Part shown: positions 36,495-45,209 of the stretch, piece by piece
How the letters are laid out: each line of letters starts with the position of its first letter
Position numbering within the stretch: the stretch's first letter is position 1
NCBI RefSeq assembly: GCF_011007365.1
Contig: NZ_WFKM01000016.1
Coordinates: 1 to 64,000, forward strand
Length of the DNA: 64,000 bases
Direction of reading: 5' to 3'
DNA from: Sphingobacterium sp. xlx-96
Lineage (GTDB): Bacteria; Bacteroidota; Bacteroidia; Sphingobacteriales; Sphingobacteriaceae
Notes under the pieces: generated by a model
Told to the model about the DNA's origin: nothing
The model's database searches: none
The model's input: the letters and a program-made list of their open reading frames with translations, nothing else
Position numbers and translations under genes: made by a program

Positions 36495-37337
36495 TTAGCG
36501 ATTTATCTGAGCATTTTCCCATCCTATAATGGCAGTTTTACGGATGGGGTTCCACATATATCCACCGATTATTCCTGAAGATTGGATCACACGGTGACAG
36601 GGAATTAGAAAGGCGATAGGGTTGCTTCCTATAGCCGTGCCTACCGCTCGGTATGCTTTTGGATTACCGATATGTTCGGCAATTTTACCATAAGTCTCTA
36701 GATTTCCCAGAGGAATTCTCAATAGAGCCTCCCATACTTTTATCTGAAAGGCGGTTCCTTTTACATGAAGTTTTATAGGAGCAGAAAGATTAGTATCTCC
36801 ACGCATGAAGTCTGCAACTCGATGGTGTAAAGGTGTAAAATCTGATTTGAAGGAAGCATTGGGGAAATCTTGGATCAGATCTTTTAATCCAGCGTCCCGA
36901 TCTGTAATAAATGAGATATGACAGATGCCTTTTATTGTCGCAGCTACAATCATTTCTCCAAACGGTGTGTTAATATAACTGTAAGTTATAGCTAGGTCCT
37001 GGCCTCCGTTTCTATATTCATTAGGCGTCATCCCTTCTAATTTTACAAATAACTCATGGAGCCTGCTCGTACTACTAAGTCCGGTTTTGTATGTTGTCGT
37101 AGCGATGGAGTCTGCTTTTTGAAGCAATGATTTTGCATGACTTAAACTGATATATTGCAGGAACTTCTTAGGTGTAGTACCTGCCCATTCATGAAATAGA
37201 CGTTGACAATGGTAAGGGCTTAAATGGATATGCCTAGCAATATCATCCAGGCTAGGTTGTTTTTCAAAGTTGTCCTTAATGTAAACTATAGCTTTTGCTA
37301 TGCGTTCGTAGTTCCAGTGTTGTTCTTTTTCAGTCAT
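36495..37337 (-). CDS. Ada-like protein: AraC helix-turn-helix fused to O6-methylguanine-DNA methyltransferase
   Basis: About 280 residues. An AraC DNA-binding domain (residues 10-105; SLDDIARHIHLSPYHCQRLFHEW) is joined to an Ogt domain with the active-site PCHRVIQSSG near residue 246. The N-terminal Ada zinc domain with its methyl-sensing cysteine is absent, so signalling by phosphotriester methyl transfer is not expected. The ATG at 37337 (MTEKEQ) is preferred to the TTG two codons earlier. Just before it lies GAATTTTG, one base off the -7 consensus. Confidence 0.9.
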   Translation of the reverse strand: MTEKEQHWNYERIAKAIVYIKDNFEKQPSLDDIARHIHLSPYHCQRLFHEWAGTTPKKFLQYISLSHAKSLLQKADSIATTTYKTGLSSTSRLHELFVKLEGMTPNEYRNGGQDLAITYSYINTPFGEMIVAATIKGICHISFITDRDAGLKDLIQDFPNASFKSDFTPLHHRVADFMRGDTNLSAPIKLHVKGTAFQIKVWEALLRIPLGNLETYGKIAEHIGNPKAYRAVGTAIGSNPIAFLIPCHRVIQSSGIIGGYMWNPIRKTAIIGWENAQINR

Positions 37338-37389
37338 ACACAAAATTCGTGTTAAAGGCGACGTACTGCAATCCGAAAATTGCGCAATT

Positions 37390-38100
37390 CTATTTCAGGG
37401 GTTCCATTCGCACTAAATACTGATCGTTATCATCTTCATAAAGTACCTGGACTACCCATTTTTCCTCATGTGCTATATTGATGAGTGTTTTTTGGTCTAA
37501 GTAGAGCCATTTAAATGGTGCCCCTTTGAAGCCTTCGAACTCGTATTGATAGCCGATTTCGCCAAAATAGTAATCCGGTCTAGGGATTCGATATTCGTTA
37601 TAAAGATAGGAGATGTCCGAGCTATCAAATAGCAATTGACCCGTTTCTGTCAATAAATTTTTGGCATGAGAAAGTAGGCGCCGGAATCCCTGAAGATCTT
37701 CGGCCAGACCTATACCATTCATTAAGAAGAGTAAGGTGTCGTACCTCTCTTGGTCATAGGCCCAGAAGTTATCTTGTATGATATGATGCACACCACGCTC
37801 CCGCATAATGTTACAGGCAGGTGTAGATACTTCTAGTGCGGCGACATCAAAACCTTTGTCCTGCAGGTAGAGTGCATGAGATCCCACTCCAGCACCGACA
37901 TCCAACACCTTGCCATCGCAAAGGGATAATGCTATGAATTCGAGTTCAGGAAAATCTTCTTCTGTTCGGAAAAAGACCTCAATAGGCATTTCTTCGATGT
38001 CTCCATATGTACTGTGCAATAGTAATGGAGTGCTAAGTGTGCCAGTTTGGTGGAATCGGCTTAATGCTTCGCCGTAAATGTCTCTATGCATGTTCATCAA
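37390..38100 (-). CDS. Class I SAM-dependent methyltransferase
   Basis: A 236-residue Rossmann-fold methyltransferase. Motif I is VLDVGAGVGSHALYLQDKG near residue 72, and the later DTLLFLMNGIGLAED segment matches motif IV. The methyl acceptor is unknown. The start lies inside pncB (17-base overlap); a third in-frame ATG (38091) is also a possible start. It sits in the pncB-Ada-alkB cluster, so a nucleic-acid or small-molecule target is possible but unproven. Confidence 0.85.
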   Translation of the reverse strand: MMNMHRDIYGEALSRFHQTGTLSTPLLLHSTYGDIEEMPIEVFFRTEEDFPELEFIALSLCDGKVLDVGAGVGSHALYLQDKGFDVAALEVSTPACNIMRERGVHHIIQDNFWAYDQERYDTLLFLMNGIGLAEDLQGFRRLLSHAKNLLTETGQLLFDSSDISYLYNEYRIPRPDYYFGEIGYQYEFEGFKGAPFKWLYLDQKTLINIAHEEKWVVQVLYEDDNDQYLVRMEPLK

Positions 38101-39262
38101 GTTGGAGGTATCGTCTTGCCATTTCTATTTCACTGCGATCACCTGTATGTTTAAGAGGTTCGTCCGAAAGTTTTATCACAGGAGTCCACTCGCCATCCTC
38201 AGGGAGCGTCTCGGTCATTTTGAGTACAATATTCATTCGTTCTAATCCAACATCATTGGTGAAGTCCGTTCCTATCCCGAAAGAGAAACCTATTTTCCCG
38301 TTGCAGTAGTCCGAGATTTTCTTTACTTTCTCATAGTCTAGACCATCCGAGAAAATAATTGTCTTGGAGAGCGGATCTATTCCTTTACCCAGGTAATGTT
38401 TGATTGTCTTATCCGCAAACTCTATCGCATCGCCACTATCATGCCGCACTCCATCAAACAATTTGGTGAGTTTTTTGTCAAACTGTCTGAAAAAAGCTTC
38501 GGTCGTATAAGTGTCGGACAAGGCGATGCCTAAATCTCCCCTATAGACATTAGACCAATTTTCTAAGCCCAATAGATTCGCCATTTTATAACCATATTTT
38601 GCTGCATGAAACATAAACCATTCATGCGCGTGCGTGCCTATCGGTTTGGTCTCATATTTCATTGCTAGGTGTACATTGCTTGTGCCGATGAACGTATTGG
38701 AAGGATGTTCCTTTAGTGTTTTGATGACAAGATCGTGTACTGCGTAAGAATGTCTGCGGCGCGTACCAAAGTCGGCAATTGTAATTTTTAGCTTATCGTA
38801 CTTATTCATTTTTTTCGTTACGATATCCGTTACTTCTGCGTTATCTACACGTTTCTCATTCCGCATTTCATAATATAGTTCACATATCAAAGACATGATG
38901 GGTACTTCCCAGAGTATCGTCCGGTACCACAGGCCCTCAATTTTAATCGATAGTTCTCCTTCAGTCTGAGTGATGCTCACTTCTTCGGGGTCATAGCGGT
39001 ATCCTTGGAGGAAATCAAAATAAGTAGGGTCTATATAGGGGCAGGTCTCTGAAAAAAAAGTCTTCTCAGATTTGCTGAGTTTTAAGGCTGCCATATGGTT
39101 TATTGCTACTTTCAGCCGCTCAGCAAAGCCTGGAGGAAAAGAATGCTGCCCTCTGTTAATAAACTGATATTTCGACCTTGCTTTAGGAAAGAGTTTTACG
39201 ACTGCATATTGCATCGTAAACTTATAGAAGTCATTATCTAGTATAGAATCGAGTCTTGCCAT
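38084..39262 (-). CDS. pncB: Nicotinate phosphoribosyltransferase
   Basis: About 392 residues, standard length. Hallmarks are DNDFYKFTMQYAV at the start, FGTRRRHSYAVHD in the middle, GTSNVHLAMKYETKPIGTHAHEWFM holding the catalytic histidine, and VRHDSGDAIEFADK and IIFSDGLDYE in the C-terminal half. It makes nicotinate mononucleotide in the salvage route to NAD. The start was set at MARLDS; the 15 extra upstream codons are not family-like. Confidence 0.95.
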   Translation of the reverse strand: MARLDSILDNDFYKFTMQYAVVKLFPKARSKYQFINRGQHSFPPGFAERLKVAINHMAALKLSKSEKTFFSETCPYIDPTYFDFLQGYRYDPEEVSITQTEGELSIKIEGLWYRTILWEVPIMSLICELYYEMRNEKRVDNAEVTDIVTKKMNKYDKLKITIADFGTRRRHSYAVHDLVIKTLKEHPSNTFIGTSNVHLAMKYETKPIGTHAHEWFMFHAAKYGYKMANLLGLENWSNVYRGDLGIALSDTYTTEAFFRQFDKKLTKLFDGVRHDSGDAIEFADKTIKHYLGKGIDPLSKTIIFSDGLDYEKVKKISDYCNGKIGFSFGIGTDFTNDVGLERMNIVLKMTETLPEDGEWTPVIKLSDEPLKHTGDRSEIEMARRYLQLDEHA

Positions 39263-39402
39263 TTCGAAATCTGTTTTTTGTACTATTCCAAAGACGATCC
39301 TGATCATAAAGGCTGCTTTGGGGTAAAGTGAACGAAAATACCAAAAAAAAATGACGCACCCTTGTTACATCGAGGGTTAATTGTACATTGAATTTCTTGT
39401 AC

Positions 39403-39433
39403 TAAAAAAGCGGGCAGCAAAATATTGCTGCCC
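39403..39433 (-). terminator. Terminator of the W/Y/G-rich protein gene
   Basis: GGGCAGCA and TGCTGCCC pair over 8 bp with a 6-base loop, followed on the minus strand by a run of T. It lies about 125 bases past the stop, leaving a long 3' untranslated stretch. Confidence 0.78.
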
Positions 39434-39556
39434 ACTGCATTTATGTTTCAATTAAAATTATAAGGAAATGCTCATCGGCGGATCATGATAGTTCTTGATG
39501 GCCTCTGAGAATATATCCTTTCAGGAAAAAAAAGAACTAGGTTCGATGTTGAAAGT

Positions 39557-40921
39557 TTATCGTCTACTACTCCGACCACTTGATTCTCCTCCTCTAGTTG
39601 ACGCACGTTCCTCACGTGCATTACCAGAACGAGAAGACGATCCTGAGGAGCTTTCTCTACTGGATGCCTGAAAGACCGGTTGTGTATTTGTTCGCTGTGG
39701 CGAACGACTTTCTCTTGATTGTCCCCGTTGTGGAGCCGTTTGTGTTGGCTCTCTACGGGTCTCTTGATTCCTTTGAGTAGGAGAGGACTCTCGTCCACCC
39801 ACAGACCGTCTTTCTTGACGTTGCGCGATGCCTCCATTGTTTTGAGGACGTGCTGTGGCTTCCGACTCTCTTGATCTTCGGGATTGATTGCTTGGCTCAC
39901 GTTGATTTTGACGTTGAGCGGTACTTTCAGTTCTTCTCTCCGTATTCCTTTCTGTAGGTTGATTTTGTGTAGTTGTTCCTTCATTCCGCATAGAGACGTT
40001 ACCGTTCCTGTCGATATGCATTTCGCGGTTGCTGGTATTTGCATTTCTTGACCCCACGCTGGAGCGGTCACGGTTTGAAACATCCCCCGCTCTAGATCCA
40101 TTGCGTTCGTTTCGGTTTGCTTCGGCTCCTCTACGGCTAGCATTGCTTGAGCTGCCACGATCCGTGCGGCTGGATATTGTCTCTCTACGACTATTATCTT
40201 TGTCTGGACGATAAATGGAAACAGATCTACGGTCAATTTGTGAAGCTCCCGGTCTGCTCGATTGTCTGAGTTCTCGTACTTCAATCCTTCTTCCGGTGGT
40301 ACGTTCCATATCTCTTCGAGATGGCCCTCCGTAGTAGTGGTGGTTGTTAACGATATACGTATTGTTTATCACCGTAGTGTTGCTGTATATATTTCTACTT
40401 CTGTGATCATAGTAGCTGTGTCTGTGTATATCCCGGGCATATATGTGTCTTGTAGGAGCAAACACCCACACGTCTATAGGCAAGCCGATCGATACATGCA
40501 CACCGATACGAGGAGCCATAGGAGCCCATCCGTAGTAACCATTGCCAGAGCGCCATTCTACCCAAGCTGGTCCCCATTCATAACCAGGTATCCAGCCCCA
40601 CCCCCTGTAGTTGGTGTGTACCCAACGACCATAGTGAAAGGGCGCCCAGCCCCAAGGATAGCCCGATACCCAAGTGTTGCCATATTCTGTCATGGTCCAA
40701 TAACCATTGGTATTGTAGGGGCGAAAATTTCGACCTTCATTAGGATACCATATTTCTCCATAAGATGGATCGTTATCCCAGTACCCATACGGTGATAGTT
40801 CATCGTAGAACAGATCCAAGGAAACGTTTCCATAGACTTGTGCATATGTTTTGGAAATCTGTAGAGCACCTACAAAAATGAAAACCAATGTTGCGACTAA
40901 TGTTGATATACCCCTTTTCAT
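39557..40921 (-). CDS. Secreted W/Y/G-rich protein with Arg/Ser/Asn-rich tail (YXWGXW/DUF6600-like)
   Basis: A 454-residue exported protein (signal peptide 1-27, ending TYAQ). Residues 30-150 are packed with aromatic and glycine residues (YPWGWAPFHYGRWV, GYEWGPAWVEW), the pattern of YXWGXW/DUF6600 proteins. From about residue 205 to the end the sequence is low-complexity and rich in Arg, Ser, Asn, Glu and Gln with no recognisable fold. The tail is strongly basic and likely disordered. Function unknown; envelope-linked binding is possible. The biased tail gives long open frames on both strands, which are not real genes. Confidence 0.78.
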   Translation of the reverse strand: MKRGISTLVATLVFIFVGALQISKTYAQVYGNVSLDLFYDELSPYGYWDNDPSYGEIWYPNEGRNFRPYNTNGYWTMTEYGNTWVSGYPWGWAPFHYGRWVHTNYRGWGWIPGYEWGPAWVEWRSGNGYYGWAPMAPRIGVHVSIGLPIDVWVFAPTRHIYARDIHRHSYYDHRSRNIYSNTTVINNTYIVNNHHYYGGPSRRDMERTTGRRIEVRELRQSSRPGASQIDRRSVSIYRPDKDNSRRETISSRTDRGSSSNASRRGAEANRNERNGSRAGDVSNRDRSSVGSRNANTSNREMHIDRNGNVSMRNEGTTTQNQPTERNTERRTESTAQRQNQREPSNQSRRSRESEATARPQNNGGIAQRQERRSVGGRESSPTQRNQETRREPTQTAPQRGQSRESRSPQRTNTQPVFQASSRESSSGSSSRSGNAREERASTRGGESSGRSSRR

Positions 40922-41099
40922 ACTCTTCTTTTCTTTAAACGTAATTATTTTGTTTCCTTGTTGTTGGTAGGACGTAATAATACAGCGAAAGGTTTAATTG
41001 CTTTGTGGTGAACTTATATTTAATGGAAAATTTTGGTAGTTTTATTACTACATTTCGTGTTTTACATGTTTTGTACCGATGATAAAAATTAAAAAGTTG

Positions 41100-41107
41100 T
41101 ACCTTTG
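41100..41107 (+). promoter_or_regulatory. Candidate -7 element for the mla operon
   Basis: TACCTTTG, an exact TAnnTTTG match 53 bases before the mlaE ATG. A TTTTG lies 26 bases upstream, longer than the usual spacer. Confidence 0.42.
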
Positions 41108-41160
41108 GCCAGTTTTTTGATAAACATGTTGTTGTTTTTTATTCACTTCTAAAAAGATAA

Positions 41161-41919
41161 ATGGGAAGGAAATTTAATAATCTACTCCTTGAATTTGCCC
41201 GCTTACATCGCTTTTTGATACGGTTTTTCCGTGAAGTTGTAAGTCCACCATTTGAATTCAAAGAGATAATAAGACAATGTTACGAAATCGGTTGGAAGTC
41301 GTTTCCTCTGATCTCGTTAACCGGCTTTATTGTCGGCTTTGTCTTTACGAAGCAGTCCAGGCCTTCGCTTGAAGATTTCGGAGCTACTTCTATGCTCCCT
41401 AATTTGATTTCGATCGCTATCGTTAGGGCATTGGCTCCTTTGGTCACGGCGTTGATTGCTTCCGGAAAAGTAGGTTCGCAGATTGGTGCAGAGTTGAGTT
41501 CCATGAATGTTACGGAGCAAATTGATGCGATGGAGGTGTCGGGTACTAACCCTTTCAAATTTTTGGTCGTGAGCCGCATAATCGCTACTACCATAATGAT
41601 TCCTATTCTGTGTTTTTATGTCGCCGGTATAGGTTTATTAGGTGGCTATCTCAGTTTAGCAGCAAAGGATGATCTTAGTCTATTAAGCTTCTTTACTCAA
41701 GTTTTTGAGTCCATAAAGTTAATCGATATTTTTGCAATGGTCCTTCGGGCTGTTGTATTCGGCTTCACCATTGGTTTTGTAAGTACCTATGTCGGTTACT
41801 TCTCATCTAAAGGTACAGAAGGAGTAGGAAAGGCAGCAAATAGTGCTGTTGTAGCCTCTATGTTTATTGTATTTATTGAGGAACTGCTTATAGTTCAGGT
41901 GTTATCTTTAATTTCTTAA
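41161..41919 (+). CDS. mlaE: MlaE-type ABC transporter permease
   Basis: A 252-residue inner-membrane permease with the family's LITGFIVGFVFTKQ-like first helix, ELSSMNVTEQIDAMEVSGTNPFKFLVVSR coupling region and a final helix IVFIEELLIVQVL. With MlaF and MlaD it moves phospholipids between the inner and outer membranes. It begins the operon; mlaF follows after 3 bases. Confidence 0.93.
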   Translation: MGRKFNNLLLEFARLHRFLIRFFREVVSPPFEFKEIIRQCYEIGWKSFPLISLTGFIVGFVFTKQSRPSLEDFGATSMLPNLISIAIVRALAPLVTALIASGKVGSQIGAELSSMNVTEQIDAMEVSGTNPFKFLVVSRIIATTIMIPILCFYVAGIGLLGGYLSLAAKDDLSLLSFFTQVFESIKLIDIFAMVLRAVVFGFTIGFVSTYVGYFSSKGTEGVGKAANSAVVASMFIVFIEELLIVQVLSLIS

Positions 41920-41922
41920 GAC

Positions 41923-42696
41923 ATGGCAAAGATAGGATGTGCAATTAACTACGAGGACTGTGTGATTCATGTAGACAACGTCAGTAAGTCTTTTGGAGAT
42001 CTACATGTGTTGCGTAACGTCGATCTGAAACTTTATAACGGTGAAAACTTAGTGGTGTTGGGTCGATCTGGGACCGGTAAATCCGTGCTTATTAAGTTAA
42101 TATCCGGTTTATTAAAGCCAGACAGTGGAAATATTAATGTTTTAGGACACAAGGTTAACGATTTGACAGAAAAGGAGCTCATGAAATTACGTTTACGTAT
42201 AGGCTTTTCCTTTCAGAATTCAGCTTTGTATGATAGTATGACGGTAAAGGAAAATCTGGAGTTTCCATTGATTCGGAATAAGCGAAATCTCACTAGGGCC
42301 GAGATCAATCGAGAGATCGAAGATGTACTGGATGGTGTAGGGTTGCTACAGACCTTGAATCAGATGCCCTCGGAGCTTTCGGGAGGTCAAAAGAAACGTG
42401 TTGGTATAGCACGTACTTTGATCTTACGTCCCGATATTATGTTGTATGATGAGCCTACTGCAGGATTGGATCCGATCACTTGTTTGGATATCAATGGTTT
42501 AATTAATGAGGTGCAGGAGAGATATAAAACTTCATCTATTATCATTACGCATGACCTTGCTTGTGCTAAAATGGTTGGAGACAGGATGGTGATGTTACTA
42601 GATGGTAGATTTGAACGTGAAGGTGTTTTTGAAGAGATTTTCAATACAGAAGATCCCAGAGTAAAGCCTTTTTATGATTATAATTTTATAGTATAA
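41923..42696 (+). CDS. mlaF: MlaF-type ABC transporter ATP-binding protein
   Basis: A 257-residue ATPase. Walker A is GRSGTGKSV, the signature is ELSGGQKKRVGIA and Walker B is IMLYDEPTAGLDP, followed by TSIIITHD. The GTGKS P-loop form is usual in MlaF. It powers lipid transport through MlaE. It lies between mlaE and mlaD with gaps of 3 and 10 bases. Confidence 0.93.
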   Translation: MAKIGCAINYEDCVIHVDNVSKSFGDLHVLRNVDLKLYNGENLVVLGRSGTGKSVLIKLISGLLKPDSGNINVLGHKVNDLTEKELMKLRLRIGFSFQNSALYDSMTVKENLEFPLIRNKRNLTRAEINREIEDVLDGVGLLQTLNQMPSELSGGQKKRVGIARTLILRPDIMLYDEPTAGLDPITCLDINGLINEVQERYKTSSIIITHDLACAKMVGDRMVMLLDGRFEREGVFEEIFNTEDPRVKPFYDYNFIV

Positions 42697-42706
42697 TAGT
42701 TTAAGA

Positions 42707-43702
42707 ATGAACGCAACAGAAAATAAGAGATCATTAATCGTTGGACTTTTTGCATTAATAGGTCTTGTGATTTTGGTGGCAGGTATTTTAGTATTGGGTA
42801 CCCAACAGAATAAATTTAGTAAAAACCTTATCGTGAAGAGCTATTTTCATGATGTAAAAGGCCTTAAAGTCGGTAACAACGTGTGGTTTTCTGGTGTCAA
42901 GGTAGGGATTGTTAAGGAAATTGCATTCGAGAGCGTTGAGAATGTTCGTGTTGTGATGAGCATACAGGAAAAAGATAGTAAGTTTCTTCGTAAGGATGTT
43001 GTCGCTACATTAGGTTCGGATGGACTGATTGGTAATTCGATTATTAGTCTTGTTGGTGGTAGTGCTACGACTCCCCAAATCGAAGAAGGTGATGTCTTAA
43101 AATCAGGGCCTAGTGGTGGTATGGAGCAGATGATGGGGCTTCTACAAGAGAACGGCGCCAATCTGACCGTAATTACCCAAAACTTTGCGAAGCTATCACA
43201 GCAGATGGTCGATGGAAAGGGAACAATTGGGGCATTGATGACAGATGATGCGATAGCTACGAATTTGAAGTCGTCGGTCGTCTCCTTGAACAATGTAATG
43301 ACCGATGCTAATAAGGCTGTTGATAATTTGGTTACTTTGACGGAGAAGCTGAATAGCAATCAGGGACTTATCCATGACTTGACGACTGACACAGAAGTTT
43401 TCTCCAGCTTGAGAGAATCTGCTGCTCAGTTGCAGGGGGTAACGCAGACCGCAAATGCGCTAATGCAAAATCTGAATAAGACGTCAGCGCGCTTGAATGA
43501 TAAGGATAACGCATTGGGTGTGCTTACAAATGATGCTGAAGCTGCAAACGAGATTCGCCAAATATTAAAGAACTTAAATGCAAGTACCGAAAAGTTGGAT
43601 GTCAATATGGAAGCTTTGCAGAGTAATTTTTTGTTGAGGGGATATTTTAAGAAAAAAGCTAAGGAAGCTGAGAAAGAAACTACAGATTTCACTTCCAAGT
43701 AA
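42707..43702 (+). CDS. mlaD: MlaD family (MCE domain) lipid-binding protein
   Basis: A 331-residue protein: a transmembrane anchor (residues 8-30), a single MCE domain (about 38-120; VKSYFHDVKGLKVGNNVWFSGVKVG and LGSDGLIGNSIISL), and a long helical C-terminal tail of about 200 residues. The tail is longer than in E. coli MlaD (183 residues in all) and may extend into the periplasm to reach an outer-membrane partner; that is inference. No mlaB or mlaC gene is adjacent. Confidence 0.9.
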   Translation: MNATENKRSLIVGLFALIGLVILVAGILVLGTQQNKFSKNLIVKSYFHDVKGLKVGNNVWFSGVKVGIVKEIAFESVENVRVVMSIQEKDSKFLRKDVVATLGSDGLIGNSIISLVGGSATTPQIEEGDVLKSGPSGGMEQMMGLLQENGANLTVITQNFAKLSQQMVDGKGTIGALMTDDAIATNLKSSVVSLNNVMTDANKAVDNLVTLTEKLNSNQGLIHDLTTDTEVFSSLRESAAQLQGVTQTANALMQNLNKTSARLNDKDNALGVLTNDAEAANEIRQILKNLNASTEKLDVNMEALQSNFLLRGYFKKKAKEAEKETTDFTSK

Positions 43703-43728
43703 AGATATAGTTGAAGGGATAATATAAT

Positions 43729-44427
43729 ATGGGAGAAGTTACAGATAAGGATGTTATCTACGAAGACAATCACCTGATAGCAATAAATAAAAGAGGCGGA
43801 GATATCGTGCAGATTGACCCTTCAGGAGATAAGTCTCTCGAAGAAATGTTGGCCGATTATCTCGCACAGAAATATAATAAGCCAAATCGGGCTTTTGTGG
43901 GGGTGATTCATCGTTTGGATAGGCCTGTTAGTGGAATGATCCTTATGGCCAAAACAAGTAAGGGGCTTGATCGTATGAATAGGTTGTTCCACGATAGAGC
44001 GGTAGAAAAAACTTACTTAGCTGTAGTGAAGGAACGTCCAGAAAAAATGAAAGGAAAACTTACCAACTGGTTGTTGAGAGATCGAAAAAAAATGATCACC
44101 AAAGCCTATGATAGGGAAGTGAAAAACGGTACTTATGCGGAATTGGACTATGAAGTATTAGGCCAGTTAGATGGGTTCTATTTATTAAAGGTGTCACCAT
44201 TGACAGGGCGTACGCATCAGATTCGTTGTCAATTAGCCTATATGGGATGCCCAATAGTTGGAGATAATAAGTATGGCTATCCCAGAGGATCCACACGCCG
44301 CACGATCTGTTTACACTCTCGGTCTTTAGCCTTTGTACATCCAGTCAAAGAGGAGTATATGTGTATTGAAGCTCCGCTACCAGAAGATGGTTTCTGGGAG
44401 AAATTTAATCGTATTTTGTTCCAATAG
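43729..44427 (+). CDS. RluA family pseudouridine synthase
   Basis: A 232-residue enzyme with the catalytic aspartate in GVIHRLDRPVSGM, the LKVSPLTGRTHQIRCQLAYMGCPIVGD block and CLHSRSLAFVHP. It turns uridine into pseudouridine in rRNA or tRNA. It has no N-terminal S4 domain. It begins 26 bases after mlaD and could be read with the mla operon. Confidence 0.92.
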   Translation: MGEVTDKDVIYEDNHLIAINKRGGDIVQIDPSGDKSLEEMLADYLAQKYNKPNRAFVGVIHRLDRPVSGMILMAKTSKGLDRMNRLFHDRAVEKTYLAVVKERPEKMKGKLTNWLLRDRKKMITKAYDREVKNGTYAELDYEVLGQLDGFYLLKVSPLTGRTHQIRCQLAYMGCPIVGDNKYGYPRGSTRRTICLHSRSLAFVHPVKEEYMCIEAPLPEDGFWEKFNRILFQ

Positions 44428-44503
44428 GAGTATTAAATCGCTGTCTTGTTCTGTTGGTCTTCTCTGGGGTGTTTTATTACCTTAATATGTGTATTAAATT
44501 CTT

Positions 44504-44511
44504 TAACTTTG
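44504..44511 (+). promoter_or_regulatory. -7 element abutting the small CxxC gene (predicted leaderless mRNA)
   Basis: TAACTTTG, four bases, then the ATG at 44516. No clear -33. Confidence 0.42.
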
Positions 44512-44515
44512 TAGA

Positions 44516-44791
44516 ATGAAAGTAGTTAGCCGCATACTTAAAATCGGATTATTGTTTCTTGGGTTAACAATAGTATCCTCAACAGTTGCTTCTAGCCAGT
44601 GTGCCATGTGTTCTTTGAATGCTGAAAACAGCACACAAAATGGCAATACCCAGGGCAAGGGATTAAATAACGGGATATTATTTTTATTAGGTGCGCCTTT
44701 CTTAATAGGAGCGGGCATAGGAATTCTCTGGTATAAAAAATATAGACCAAAATCCCCTAAACCCGCAGTCTTGTCTCGTCACTCGTCGTGA
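44516..44791 (+). CDS. Small exported membrane protein with CxxC motif
   Basis: A 91-residue protein. An N-terminal signal-like helix (residues 8-26) is followed by SQCAMCSLNAE with a CxxC pair just outside the membrane, a Asn/Gly-rich linker, then a second helix (NGILFLLGAPFLIGAGIGILWY) and a basic tail. Such CAMC mini-proteins recur in Bacteroidota, sometimes near respiratory genes; a redox or metal role fits the CxxC but is not shown. It has its own -7 element. Confidence 0.78.
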   Translation: MKVVSRILKIGLLFLGLTIVSSTVASSQCAMCSLNAENSTQNGNTQGKGLNNGILFLLGAPFLIGAGIGILWYKKYRPKSPKPAVLSRHSS

Positions 44792-44820
44792 TAATCTGGC
44801 CGTATAGCTTAATCTCTATT

Positions 44821-45105
44821 TTATAGGTATTGCATTACACTGTCGAAAATAAAAGCTTTTTCGTTATGGTGCTGTGCTATATGGGTTTGTAGAGAAGAGA
44901 TGTACTCCGATTGAAAATGTTGAATCTGTTGTTCGTCATTAACAATCAGCTGTACACAGTAAGTGTAACCTTCGTGCGGCGAATTAAGCATTTTGAGCAG
45001 TTTGATGTCTGCGGGTAAAGTCGGTATCCAAGACTGTTGGACCCATGAAAGAAGCGCATGATGCTGACTTTCTTCAATGATGATAGAAATGTTGTATAGA
45101 TACAT
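44821..45105 (-). CDS. DUF4286 family protein
   Basis: About 94 residues with the family opening MYLYNISIIIEE and a compact alpha/beta ferredoxin-like pattern (YTYCVQLIVNDEQQIQHFQ). Function unknown. The start was moved from 45156 to the ATG at 45105: it matches the family and a perfect -7 element lies between the two starts, so the longer form could not be transcribed from it. Confidence 0.82.
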   Translation of the reverse strand: MYLYNISIIIEESQHHALLSWVQQSWIPTLPADIKLLKMLNSPHEGYTYCVQLIVNDEQQIQHFQSEYISSLQTHIAQHHNEKAFIFDSVMQYL

Positions 45106-45109
45106 GTCA

Positions 45110-45117
45110 CAAAGGTA
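45110..45117 (-). promoter_or_regulatory. -7 element abutting the DUF4286 gene (predicted leaderless mRNA)
   Basis: The minus strand reads TACCTTTG, four bases, then the ATG at 45105. No clear -33. Confidence 0.45.
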
Positions 45118-45209
45118 CGAAATGTAGTTTTTGAACCTGTAAAAAAAAAGTTGCAATATAGGTTTAGTCTAGGAAAATTATAATATTTGGTAGAACGAGA
45201 AATAGTTGG

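Noticed and set aside
39472..40284. 270-codon open frame on the minus strand overlapping the W/Y/G-rich protein gene
   Set aside because: It lies in another frame of Arg/Ser-rich, low-complexity DNA, has no signal peptide or recognisable domain, and such composition opens frames by itself.
40262..40795. 177-codon open frame on the plus strand opposite the same gene
   Set aside because: Antisense to the W/Y/G-rich region; its composition mirrors the complementary codons.
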